NCBI GenBank assembly: GCA_035553855.1
Contig: DATMJO010000161.1
Location: 1-20,128 of the forward strand
Length of the DNA: 20,128 nt
Reading direction: 5' to 3'
Origin: JBBDYQ01 sp035553855
GTDB taxonomy: Bacteria; Actinomycetota; Thermoleophilia; Solirubrobacterales; Thermoleophilaceae
Positions 1 to 6,335 of this stretch are shown piece after piece. Under the pieces are notes generated by a model. It was not told the DNA's origin and ran no database searches. It saw nothing but the letters and a program-made list of their open reading frames with translations. A program made the translations under genes and the position numbers. The first letter of the stretch is position 1; each line of letters opens with the position of its first letter.

Positions 1-282
1 AATGCCGAGCAGCATCCGGCCGCTCGAGAGCTGGTCGAGGGTCACGGCCGTCATCGCGGTCATCGCCGGCGAGCGGCCGGGCATCTGGAAGATCGCCGAG
101 CCGATCTTGATCGTCTCCGTCTGGGCGGCGATCCAGGCGAGGATCGTCGCCGCGTCGGAGCCGTAGGCCTCCGCCGTCCAGCAGGACTCGTAGCCGAGCG
201 ACTCCGCCTCCTTCACGATCCGTATCTGCTCGTCGGCCGTGAGTCCGAGCCCCCAGTAGCCGAGTTGAAGACCGAGCCGCAT
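1..282 (-). CDS. Luciferase-like (LLM class, probably F420-dependent) oxidoreductase, N-terminal fragment
   Basis: The minus strand reads an open frame from an ATG at 282 to the window edge (94 codons, no stop), so the C-terminal part lies outside. The product begins MRLGLQLGYWGLGLTADEQI and continues with a segment rich in E-A-E-x-L-G-Y-E-S-C-W, then A-x-I-L-A-W-I-A-A-Q-T and the stretch KIGSAIFQMPGRSPAMTAM, ending with LDQLSSGRMLLG. This is the usual N-terminal pattern of the luciferase-like monooxygenase TIM barrel (beta1, then the 'E..GY.s.W..E' helix, then 'I.lGtai.q.p.R.p'). Members use reduced FMN or F420 to oxidise small substrates; the actinobacterial subset is mostly F420-dependent, but the cofactor cannot be fixed from a fragment. 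A strong ribosome site (AAGGAAA) sits just upstream, which supports this start. The gene is divergent from the gene at 394. Confidence 0.88.
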   Translation of the reverse strand, partial: MRLGLQLGYWGLGLTADEQIRIVKEAESLGYESCWTAEAYGSDAATILAWIAAQTETIKIGSAIFQMPGRSPAMTAMTAVTLDQLSSGRMLLGI

Positions 283-313
283 GCAGGTTTCCTTTCAGAC
301 GGGAGGAGGGGCC

Positions 314-342
314 TTGAAGGCGCCGACGAGGACCCGTACCCT
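314..342 (+). promoter_or_regulatory. Possible sigma-70-type promoter for the gene at 394
   Basis: A TTGAAG element (314-319) is followed after exactly 17 nt by TACCCT (337-342). That geometry fits a vegetative promoter, and it would leave a 5' leader of about 45 nt before the ATG at 394. The match to consensus is only partial (4/6 and 3/6), and with a GC-rich background such matches arise by chance, so this is a weak call. Confidence 0.22.
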
Positions 343-393
343 CTACTGACCCTCGTGCCAGACCCGGGGGATCCTTCCAGAGCAGGAAACCTC

Positions 394-960
394 ATGCTGC
401 CTCGACCCCGCAGACACCCAGCCAAGGAACTCCGCATGGCGGTGGAGATGCTTCCGCTGCACACGAAGCGGGCGATGCTCGAGGGGATCGACAACTACTC
501 GATCATCATCGGTGCCTACACCGACAAGGACGGCGGCGTCTGCCCGATGCTCGCCGCCCACCGCTGCGGCGGCCGCACGAGCTTCGCCACCTTCGCCAAG
601 GCATGGGACCGCTACACGGGCGCGAAGAACCGCTCCCGCCCGGCCACCGAGCGCGAGATCGTCACGCTCACCGCGATGCTCGAGGCGAGCCTCGCGACCG
701 ACGAGGGCTGGGACCTCGGCAAGGTCGTCGAGGAGCACAAGGCCGTCCGCGCCCGCATCGAGCGCGAGCTCGAGCGCGAGTTGCCGAACACCGGCGAGAC
801 CGACCGCACGAAGGAGCTCCAGGCCCGCCACGGCTGGTCCTGGATGCGCCCGGTCCGCCGCTACGACGACTTCCAGGCCGCGCTCACCTGGCTCGAAGAG
901 GCCGAGCAGGAGATCGCCGAGCGCCACCGCTCGGGCGAGCGCGAGCCCGAGCGCGTCTAG
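394..960 (+). CDS. Conserved-looking protein of unknown function (188 aa)
   Basis: I do not recognise a named domain. The product is a soluble, charged, largely helical protein without signal peptide or membrane segment. Its most distinctive part is the N-terminal third, with the motif IIIGAYTDKDGGVCPMLAAH followed by RCGGRTSFATFAKAWDRYT; the remainder is Glu/Arg-rich helix (for example RARIERELEREL and EEAEQEIAERH). I have the impression that similar proteins occur in related actinobacteria, but cannot verify this. Two starts are plausible: ATG 394 with AGGAAA 4 nt upstream (384-389), and ATG 436 with AAGGAA 6 nt upstream (424-429). I prefer 394 because the extra residues continue the helix (AKELRMAVEMLP). 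A still longer frame from 265 would overlap the start of the divergent oxidoreductase and is unlikely. The stop codon shares a CTAG with the convergent SDR gene. Confidence 0.7.
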   Translation: MLPRPRRHPAKELRMAVEMLPLHTKRAMLEGIDNYSIIIGAYTDKDGGVCPMLAAHRCGGRTSFATFAKAWDRYTGAKNRSRPATEREIVTLTAMLEASLATDEGWDLGKVVEEHKAVRARIERELERELPNTGETDRTKELQARHGWSWMRPVRRYDDFQAALTWLEEAEQEIAERHRSGEREPERV

Positions 961-1688
961 ACGCCTCCGCCCATCACGTCGCCGGGCCGGATGAACTGGA
1001 TCTCCGGCACGACGCAGTGCCTGGACGTGCGCAGCAGGAAGCGCACCGCCTCCGCGATGTCCTCGGGCTGGATCATGTCCTCCTTCGGCACGCCGTCCAC
1101 CCAGTCGGTCATCGGCGTCGCGACGAAGCCCGGGCAGATCGCCGTCACCTGGATACCGTCGCTCGACAGCTCCCCGTGGGCGGCCTGTGAGAGGCCGACG
1201 ACGGCGTGCTTCGTGGCCGAGTAGGCCGCGAGCCAGGGCTGGCCGAACTTCCCGGCGATCGATGCGGTGTTGACGCACAGCGCCTTGCCGTGCTCGCCAC
1301 CCGCCTGCTTGAGCATCGGGATCGACTCGCGCAGCATGAGGTAGACGCCGCGCAGGTTCGCGCCGAGCTGGATGTCCAGCTTCTTGGTCTCGTGGCTCTC
1401 GATCGGCCCGCCGATGCCCACGCCCGCGTTGTTCACGAGTACGTCCATGCGGCCGAGGCGCTCCCTGTGGGTGGCCGCGAGCGCGACGATCTCGTCCTCG
1501 TTCGCCATGTTCGCCGGGTGGGCGACGGCGTCGATGCCCTCGTCGGTGAGCGACTTCACGGCGTCCTCGAGCTTCTCGGGCCGGCGCGCGGAGACGGTGA
1601 GCGCGTAGCCGTCCTGCCCGAGCGCGCGGGCGATGGCGAGGCCGATCCCGCTCGATCCGCCCGTCACCAGCGCTGCGCGGTCTGCCAT
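957..1688 (-). CDS. SDR-family NAD(P)-dependent oxidoreductase
   Basis: A classical short-chain dehydrogenase/reductase of 243 aa, the normal length for the family. It has the Rossmann glycine motif TGGSSGIG (residues 9-16), the NNAG motif (86-89), and the catalytic Ser143, Tyr156 and Lys160 in YSATK, so the Ser-Tyr-Lys triad is intact. After the active site comes the usual PG motif (CPGFVATPM), which lines the cofactor and substrate pocket. An Arg after the second strand (SARRPEKL) suggests NADP(H) preference. The reaction is reversible oxidation of an alcohol to a ketone; the substrate cannot be inferred. ATG 1688 is preceded by AGGAGA on the minus strand. The 5' leader carries a small perfect stem (TCCGGC 1711-1716 and GCCGGA 1721-1726) with a GAAG loop on the plus strand. 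It converges on the gene at 394 with a 4-nt overlap. Confidence 0.92.
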   Translation of the reverse strand: MADRAALVTGGSSGIGLAIARALGQDGYALTVSARRPEKLEDAVKSLTDEGIDAVAHPANMANEDEIVALAATHRERLGRMDVLVNNAGVGIGGPIESHETKKLDIQLGANLRGVYLMLRESIPMLKQAGGEHGKALCVNTASIAGKFGQPWLAAYSATKHAVVGLSQAAHGELSSDGIQVTAICPGFVATPMTDWVDGVPKEDMIQPEDIAEAVRFLLRTSRHCVVPEIQFIRPGDVMGGGV

Positions 1689-1802
1689 TGGTCTCTTCTC
1701 CTGATCGGGGTCCGGCGAAGGCCGGAATCTATTGAGAAGAGGCGGTTAAGAGCGGCGCCGTCGGGGCGCGGCGCCGGCGAGCCTCGCATAGGGTTCCCGT
1801 CC

Positions 1803-2804
1803 ATGGCGGGAGTCCCAAAGTTCCTGCGCCTGCTCGCGCTCGTCGCGGCGGCGCTTCTCGTGGTCGCGCTCGCGGCGTGCGGGTCCGGCGAGGACGAGGG
1901 CGCGGGCGAGGACGCCAGCCCCCCGGTCGCGCGCCCGGCCGACTTCCCCGATCCGAAGGGCAAGACGCTAGAGCAGCTGCGCTCCGAGCTCGGCCCCGGC
2001 GGGCCGGTGCTCGCCCCCTCGGTCTCGCTCCTCGAGGCCGGCGGTGAGAACCGGCTCGGCTTCGGGCTCTTCGAGCGCTCGCGCAAGCAGATCACCCAGG
2101 CGAGGACGGCGCTGTACGTGTCGGACCGCCGGGGCCAGACGGTCCGCGGGCCCTATCCCGCCGAGTTCAAGTCGCTCGACGTCGAGGAGCCGTTCCGGTC
2201 CGACTCGGTGAAGTCGGACCCGGACTCGGCCGAGTCGCTCTACGTCGCCGACGTCCCCTTCGAGAAGTCGGGCGACTACGTCGTGCTGGCCGCGCTGGAG
2301 CTCGACGGGCGCCTCGTCGCCGCCGACCCCGCCGCGGTGCGCGTCGTGAAGGACGCGAACACGCCCGACATCGGAGAGCAGGCGCCCAGCGTCTCGACGC
2401 CGACGACCGGCGAGGTGAAGGACCTCGCAGAGATCGACACGCGCGTCCCGCCCTCGCCCGACCTGCACGAGGACGACCTCGCCGACGTCATCGGCAAGAA
2501 GCCGGTCGTCTTGCTGTTCGCGACGCCCGCGCTCTGCCAGAGCCGCGTCTGCGGCCCGGTCGTGGACATCATGAAGCAGGTCAAGGAGGCCCACTCCGAC
2601 GAGGACATCTCCTGGATCCACATGGAGATCTTCAAGGACAACGAGTTCGACAAGGGCTTCCGCGAGCAGGTGCTCGCCTGGAAGCTCCCGACCGAGCCGT
2701 GGCTCTTCACGATCGGCGCGGACGGCAAGGTCGCCGCCCGCCTGGAGGGCGCCTTCGGCGAGGACGAGCTCGAAGAGGCCGTCACCGCCGCGACGAAGAA
2801 CTAG
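1803..2804 (+). CDS. Exported lipoprotein with C-terminal thioredoxin-like domain
   Basis: The product (333 aa) begins with a basic n-region, a long hydrophobic stretch and a lipobox LAAC with the lipidated Cys at residue 26, followed by an acidic GSGEDEGAGED linker, so it should be a membrane-anchored extracytoplasmic lipoprotein. The middle part (about 60-180) looks like a beta-sandwich (SRKQITQARTALYVSDRRGQ, then DYVVLAALELDGRLVAAD). The C-terminal part (about 205-330) looks like a thioredoxin fold: GKKPVVLLFATPALC, then WIHMEIF, a PTEPWLFTIGADGKV strand pair with the expected cis-Pro region, and a final helix. The two cysteines are Cys245 and Cys250, a C-x4-C pair instead of the usual CxxC, so classical disulfide exchange is uncertain. 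ATG 1803 has only a weak AGGG at 1790-1793. The upstream gene is divergent. Confidence 0.82.
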   Translation: MAGVPKFLRLLALVAAALLVVALAACGSGEDEGAGEDASPPVARPADFPDPKGKTLEQLRSELGPGGPVLAPSVSLLEAGGENRLGFGLFERSRKQITQARTALYVSDRRGQTVRGPYPAEFKSLDVEEPFRSDSVKSDPDSAESLYVADVPFEKSGDYVVLAALELDGRLVAADPAAVRVVKDANTPDIGEQAPSVSTPTTGEVKDLAEIDTRVPPSPDLHEDDLADVIGKKPVVLLFATPALCQSRVCGPVVDIMKQVKEAHSDEDISWIHMEIFKDNEFDKGFREQVLAWKLPTEPWLFTIGADGKVAARLEGAFGEDELEEAVTAATKN

Positions 2805-2821
2805 GGCTGCTCAAGGACCGA

Positions 2822-2850
2822 GGTGAAACAGTGCCAGGCACTGTTTCACC
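2822..2850. repeat. Perfect 14-bp inverted repeat, REP-like palindrome or bidirectional terminator
   Basis: GGTGAAACAGTGCC (2822-2835), one central A (2836), and GGCACTGTTTCACC (2837-2850) form a perfect inverted repeat. As RNA it would fold into a 13-bp stem with a CAG loop. It lies exactly between the convergent stops of the lipoprotein (2804) and the VOC gene (2857), and is less GC-rich than its surroundings. It lacks a T-tract beyond its own TTT. The GGCAC/GTGCC core recalls dispersed REP-type palindromes seen in other GC-rich genomes, but a copy number cannot be assessed in this window, where I see only one. Confidence 0.75.
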
Positions 2851-2856
2851 CGCCCG

Positions 2857-3246
2857 TCAGCCGCCTTCCTGCTGCTGAAGCAGCGAGATCACGTTGCCCG
2901 CCGGGTCCTTGAACCAGGCGATCTGCGGCCCCGGGCCGCGCGCGATGCCCCGCTCGTCCTGCTCCATCTCGTCGTAGCGCTCGAACTCGACGCCGCGAGC
3001 GGCGAGACCGTCCACCGCCGCCTCGATGTCATCGAGCTCGAAGTTGAGCATCGTGTAGGTCGCGGGCTCGTGGTCGGGCTTCGCGTAGACGAAGGCGTCC
3101 TGTCCCTCGCCCAGGTGGAGCAGCATGAGCCCCATGCCCGGCTCGATGACCTCGGCGCGCAGGCCGAGCGTGTCCGCGTAGAAGGAGCGCGCCTCCTCGA
3201 TGTCCGTCACGGAGAAGCCGCTGAACGCCTTGGCGTCGGCCAACAT
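2857..3246 (-). CDS. VOC-family (glyoxalase/bleomycin-resistance fold) protein
   Basis: A 129-aa single-module vicinal-oxygen-chelate protein. Typical features are the opening strand with FSGFSVTDIEEARSFYADTL, the following GLRAE, a strand LMLLHLGEGQDAFVYAKP, a second half starting TMLNFELDDIEAAVDGLAARG, and the closing FKDPAGNVISLLQ, which is the classic 'DPdGN.iel' ending. The family binds a metal through His/Glu residues at fixed strand positions. Here the first position (in FSGFSV) is not His and the last (ISLLQ) is Gln instead of Glu, so a metal-free binding or resistance role is as likely as an enzyme. The ATG at 3246 is chosen because CAGGAG lies 5 nt upstream; a longer frame from 3318 would add an Arg-rich tail with no ribosome site. 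The gene is downstream of and co-directional with luxR-type gene 3413-4105, separated by about 165 nt of hairpin-forming sequence. Confidence 0.85.
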   Translation of the reverse strand: MLADAKAFSGFSVTDIEEARSFYADTLGLRAEVIEPGMGLMLLHLGEGQDAFVYAKPDHEPATYTMLNFELDDIEAAVDGLAARGVEFERYDEMEQDERGIARGPGPQIAWFKDPAGNVISLLQQQEGG

Positions 3247-3291
3247 CGATGCTCCTGTCGCTCGGGTGTCGCCAATGCTACGACGACAGGC

Positions 3292-3361
3292 CCTCCGGCA
3301 ACGCGCCGGGGAGGCCACGGCAGCTGAGACGCCACCTCAGCCAAGCGCTCATGGCGCTTGG
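3292..3361. terminator. Cluster of three adjacent stem-loops between two minus-strand genes
   Basis: Three hairpins lie in tandem: CCTCCGGC (3292-3299) with GCCGGGGAGG (3305-3314, two bulged G); GCTGAG (3323-3328) with CTCAGC (3336-3341), perfect 6 bp; and CCAAGCGC (3341-3348) with GCGCTTGG (3354-3361), perfect 8 bp with loop TCATG. On the minus strand the last is met first, about 52 nt after the LuxR stop, so it is the best candidate terminator for that gene. No T-tract follows, so termination is not certain; an mRNA-processing or protein-binding role is possible. Confidence 0.4.
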
Positions 3362-3412
3362 TCCAGCTCGGCGGCGCGGCGAGTAGCAGCGGCGCGCGAA
3401 AGCGAGCACTGG

Positions 3413-4105
3413 TCAGGACGCGAGCAACGCGGCGGCCTCGCGCCGGGTCGAGATGCCGAGCTTGGTGTAGGCGTGCTCGAGGTGCTTCTCCACGGTGCGC
3501 TTGCTGATGCAGAGAGCTGACGCGATCTCGCGGCTCGTGCGCCGGCGGATGGCGAGGGCGAGCACCTGCGCCTCGCGAGGCGTGAGGCCGGCCTCCTCCA
3601 GCGCCTCCGGCGGCGGGCCGGTGCGGGCGGCCACGATCTGGCCGAGCTCGACACGGAGCAACTCGGCGATCGTCAACTCGTCCTCATTGAACTCGCGGCT
3701 GGTGCGGCTGAGGCTGATCCCTATGAGGCCGCGGCCGTGCAGCGCGAGCGCGAGCTGGTACCTGATCCGCAGCGGGCGGAACACCTCCGACCACAGGCCC
3801 AGCCGGCGTAGCTTCCGCTCCGAGGTGAGGTCGGAGAGCCGGTGCGTGCCGGTCTGGCCCGTCCGCCGGAACTCGGCCAGCGCCGGGTGTTCGTGGGCGT
3901 GGCGGCCGAACGCCTCGCCCGCGGCCGCGTCGAACGGCTCCGCGAGCGTGGTCGCGCCGTCGGGGCGCATCTCGTCATAGGTCACGTAGTCGATCCCGAG
4001 TACGTCGTGGAACCCGGAGACGATCGCGCCCGGGAGGTCGTCCGCGAGCGCGGCCTCGCGGACGGTCGCGAGCATCGCGGCGATGGTCTTCTCCGGGATC
4101 GCCAT
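3413..4105 (-). CDS. LuxR-family transcriptional regulator (C-terminal HTH)
   Basis: A 230-aa regulator. The C-terminal part (about 168-228) is a complete LuxR/GerE helix-turn-helix: LTPREAQVLALAIRRRTSRE, then IASALCISKRTVEKHLEHAY and TKLGISTRREAAALL, with the conserved 'LT.RE..vL', 'IA..L.iS..TV..H' and 'KLg...R' positions. The N-terminal part (about 1-165) contains no response-regulator Asp phosphorylation pattern. It instead resembles a GAF/sensor-like domain with alternating strands and helices (for example IDYVTYDEMRPDG and LHGRGLIGISLSR), suggesting a ligand or signal other than phosphorylation. The start ATG 4105 is only weakly preceded by a ribosome site (GAG). The gene is divergent from the secreted protein at 4168, and a perfect palindrome lies 9 nt upstream of its start, which suggests autoregulation. 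Confidence 0.88.
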   Translation of the reverse strand: MAIPEKTIAAMLATVREAALADDLPGAIVSGFHDVLGIDYVTYDEMRPDGATTLAEPFDAAAGEAFGRHAHEHPALAEFRRTGQTGTHRLSDLTSERKLRRLGLWSEVFRPLRIRYQLALALHGRGLIGISLSRTSREFNEDELTIAELLRVELGQIVAARTGPPPEALEEAGLTPREAQVLALAIRRRTSREIASALCISKRTVEKHLEHAYTKLGISTRREAAALLAS

Positions 4106-4114
4106 CGCTCAAAG

Positions 4115-4133
4115 ATACGTACCTCGTACGTAT
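4115..4133. promoter_or_regulatory. Perfect 8-3-8 palindrome in a divergent promoter, probable operator
   Basis: ATACGTAC (4115-4122), spacer CTC (4123-4125), GTACGTAT (4126-4133) form a perfect dyad of 19 bp, AT-richer than its surroundings. It lies 9 nt upstream of the LuxR-type gene and 34 nt upstream of the divergent secreted protein. Size and symmetry fit a dimeric HTH regulator such as the adjacent LuxR-family protein, though which protein binds is inference. Confidence 0.65.
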
Positions 4134-4137
4134 TGAT

Positions 4138-4164
4138 GCAAGGGACACCGCGTGGTTCCCTTGC
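4138..4164 (+). promoter_or_regulatory. Second perfect inverted repeat immediately before the start of the secreted protein gene
   Basis: GCAAGGGA (4138-4145) and TCCCTTGC (4157-4164) are perfectly complementary; inside them ACC (4147-4149) can pair with GGT (4154-4156) around a GCGT loop, leaving one bulged C. The structure ends 3 nt before the ATG at 4168 and thus covers the place where a ribosome site should be; no other Shine-Dalgarno sequence is visible. It may be a translational hairpin or a second operator. Confidence 0.5.
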
Positions 4165-4167
4165 GGC

Positions 4168-6024
4168 ATGAGGCTGGGGCGCGGGGGGCTCGCCGTGGCG
4201 GTTGCGGGGTTGCTGTTGTGGGCGCCTGCGGCCGGGGCGGTGTTCCCGGGCGAGGATGGCAAGCTGGTGGTGTCGAAGGGGTCGGGGGGCGAGCTCGACC
4301 TCTACACCTACAACGCGGACGGGACCGGCGAGGCCCTGCTGCTCGGGGGCGCGGGCAACCCGAGCCGGCCGGCGGTGTCAGCCGATGGGCAATCGGTCGC
4401 CTTCTCCGATGGTGGGGACCTCTGGCGGATGCCATTGGCCGGCGGGTCGGCGATGCAGCTCACGAGCGGCAGCCCGGTGGATCTCGCGCCGGTTTGGCCG
4501 CCCGATGGGCGCATCTGGCTCCTGCGTGACGACCAGGCCTGGTCGATGATGCCCGACGGAAGCGACCAGCGCCACGAGCTCACCGACGCGGCCGAGGAGC
4601 TGGCGCTCGCCGCAGCGGCGCCGGCATCGATGGGGGGGTGCACGGGGACCGATCCGCTGCTCGCCTTCGTCCGCCACGACGGGCAGGACCTCACGGCTCA
4701 CGTACGGCGCTGCGACGGCTCGGAGATGCCGGTCGGAGCGGCCGGGAACCTGGCGTTCGCCCCCAATGGCGATCTGCTCGTGTCGGGGGACGACCTCACG
4801 GTTTGCACCGCCGCGAGCGCCTACGCGAGCTGCGCCCAGCCCTATACCTCCGCGTGCAGCTTCGGGCGGTGCCTGGAGGGGCGGTTCTCCGCGGGCGGCG
4901 GCCTGCTCTACGGCGTGCGGACCGCGGACGGGACGGACACCTTGCGAAGCTGCGACGCCGACCCGCCGTCGGGGTGCAGCTTCGGCCCGGCATTCGCGAG
5001 CGGCGACTTCATCACGTACGACGCCGCGTGTAGTCCCTGCAACGCCGCGCCGCCGCCCGGCAACGACCCGCCGCCCCCCGGCAACGGCTCGCCACCGACC
5101 GTCGACGCCGGCGGCGGCGACAGCGCCACACCCACCGCGCCGCTCGGGCCGGCACCGGACCTCCAGACGACACTGGAGATGCACCTGATCGGCACGTTTG
5201 AAAGTCGGCTGCAGCTGGCGTCGTTCCAGCTCCTCGTCGGCAACAAGGTCGGCCCGTTTCCCACGGTCGCTAACCGGGGCAACGCCCCGGCGGAGAACGT
5301 CGTCCTGACCGTCGACCTCCCGGCCGGATTCCAGATCACGAACCGGTTCGTGGGCAGGTGCACACGTGCAGGCCGGACCGCCAGGTGCGAGCTCGGAACC
5401 ATCAACTCTGGCCAGGGCTTCGGGTTCTCGCTCGTCGACCTCACCGCCGAGCGGTTGGGGCCCTTCCAGGTGGTCGTCCGCGCTTCGACGACGACGCCGG
5501 AGCGAGACCGACTCGCGAACGTCGCCACCTTCGACGGCTCGGTCGAGAAGCTCGAGAACATCATCGCCGACCCGATCCCGCAGCGAGTGCTCGACGGAAA
5601 AGGAGGCGCCTTGAACGGCGTGCTGATCCCTGACGACCTCCGGCGCGATCGCGCTTCACGAGCCGCGCAGCGACGGCCAGGGGTGGAGCGGGTGGAGATC
5701 GCGATCGTGCGCCTCGAGGGCCGGGCGCGGGCCGTGCAGCGCGGCCGCCGCCCGCGTACGCGCTGCTCCTGGCTCGCAAGCCCGCGCGCCCGCTTCCGCC
5801 AGACGCGTCCCACGCGCAACCGCTGCACGCGGCCGGTCTGGCTGCGCGCCCAGCTGAGCCGGCCGGACCGGCGCGGGCGCGTACGGTGGAGCTACCGCCT
5901 GCGACGCGGCCTGCCGGACGGCAGCTACGTGCTGTATGCCCGCGCCACCACGAACAGCGGTGCGCAGCAGACCCAGTTCAGCGCCCGCCTCGGGAACCGC
6001 AGGGCATTCCGCGTCCGCCGCTGA
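4168..6024 (+). CDS. Secreted protein: TolB/PD40-like propeller, Pro-rich linker, DUF11-like domain, Cys-pair C-terminal domain
   Basis: The product is 618 aa. Residues 1-24 form a Sec signal peptide (MRLGRGGLAVAVAGLLLW, with cleavage near AAGA-VFPG). Residues about 25-290 carry short propeller-type blades of the TolB/PD40 kind (DLYTYNADGTGEALLL, PAVSADGQSVAFSDGGDLW, SMMPDGSDQRHELT), followed by a Cys-rich stretch (CTAASAYASC, ACSFGRC, SCDADPPSGCSFG, CSPC). A Pro/Gly linker (about 292-325, PPPGNDPPPPGNG) leads to a DUF11/CARDB-like domain (about 350-455, containing VANRGNAPAENVVLTVDLPA and the pair GRC...ARC). The last about 110 residues are very Arg-rich and have Cys533 and Cys553 in a domain also found at the end of the protein at 18821. 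It should be exported; an enzymatic role is not visible, and binding or surface display is likelier. There is no convincing ribosome site, but a hairpin covers that position. It is divergent from the LuxR-type regulator. Confidence 0.82.
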   Translation: MRLGRGGLAVAVAGLLLWAPAAGAVFPGEDGKLVVSKGSGGELDLYTYNADGTGEALLLGGAGNPSRPAVSADGQSVAFSDGGDLWRMPLAGGSAMQLTSGSPVDLAPVWPPDGRIWLLRDDQAWSMMPDGSDQRHELTDAAEELALAAAAPASMGGCTGTDPLLAFVRHDGQDLTAHVRRCDGSEMPVGAAGNLAFAPNGDLLVSGDDLTVCTAASAYASCAQPYTSACSFGRCLEGRFSAGGGLLYGVRTADGTDTLRSCDADPPSGCSFGPAFASGDFITYDAACSPCNAAPPPGNDPPPPGNGSPPTVDAGGGDSATPTAPLGPAPDLQTTLEMHLIGTFESRLQLASFQLLVGNKVGPFPTVANRGNAPAENVVLTVDLPAGFQITNRFVGRCTRAGRTARCELGTINSGQGFGFSLVDLTAERLGPFQVVVRASTTTPERDRLANVATFDGSVEKLENIIADPIPQRVLDGKGGALNGVLIPDDLRRDRASRAAQRRPGVERVEIAIVRLEGRARAVQRGRRPRTRCSWLASPRARFRQTRPTRNRCTRPVWLRAQLSRPDRRGRVRWSYRLRRGLPDGSYVLYARATTNSGAQQTQFSARLGNRRAFRVRR

Positions 6025-6335
6025 GCACGTTGGGCAATGGCCGCTCGCGCGCGTCGCTCGGGGACGGAAACGGCCCCCCTATTTCCTTCGGAGCGACTGT
6101 TGGCGCACGGTCACCGGTCGGGCAGCGCGTGTGCGCGTTGCACGAAACGGCGGTTCTCGATGCTGACCCACGTCTACGCGACGGCCCAGCACGTATTTCC
6201 ACGGCTCACACGGTCGCCGCGGCAGCGCCATCGACGTTGATGGTCTTGCTGTAGGCCATACGATGACCTGAGCCGAAAGCTCGTGGACCATCGTGGACCA
6301 TCGGGCGGCGCGCGAAGCGCCAGATTTGGCTCTAC
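6025..6335. other. 311-bp intergenic region before the tRNA; small tandem duplication
   Basis: I see no convincing gene here. Short frames exist on both strands but have no ribosome sites and no recognisable motifs, and no integrase remnant is visible although the region flanks a tRNA. The only clear structure is a direct tandem duplication of TCGTGGACCA (6281-6290 and 6291-6300, with TCG continuing at 6301-6303), plus a small stem GGCGC/GCGCC around 6308-6322. The tRNA promoter presumably lies at the right end. Confidence 0.5.

Noticed and set aside
1206..1802. Upstream extension of the lipoprotein frame through the SDR gene
   Set aside because: The signal peptide and lipobox begin at ATG 1803; the extension is antisense to a real gene and would bury the signal peptide.
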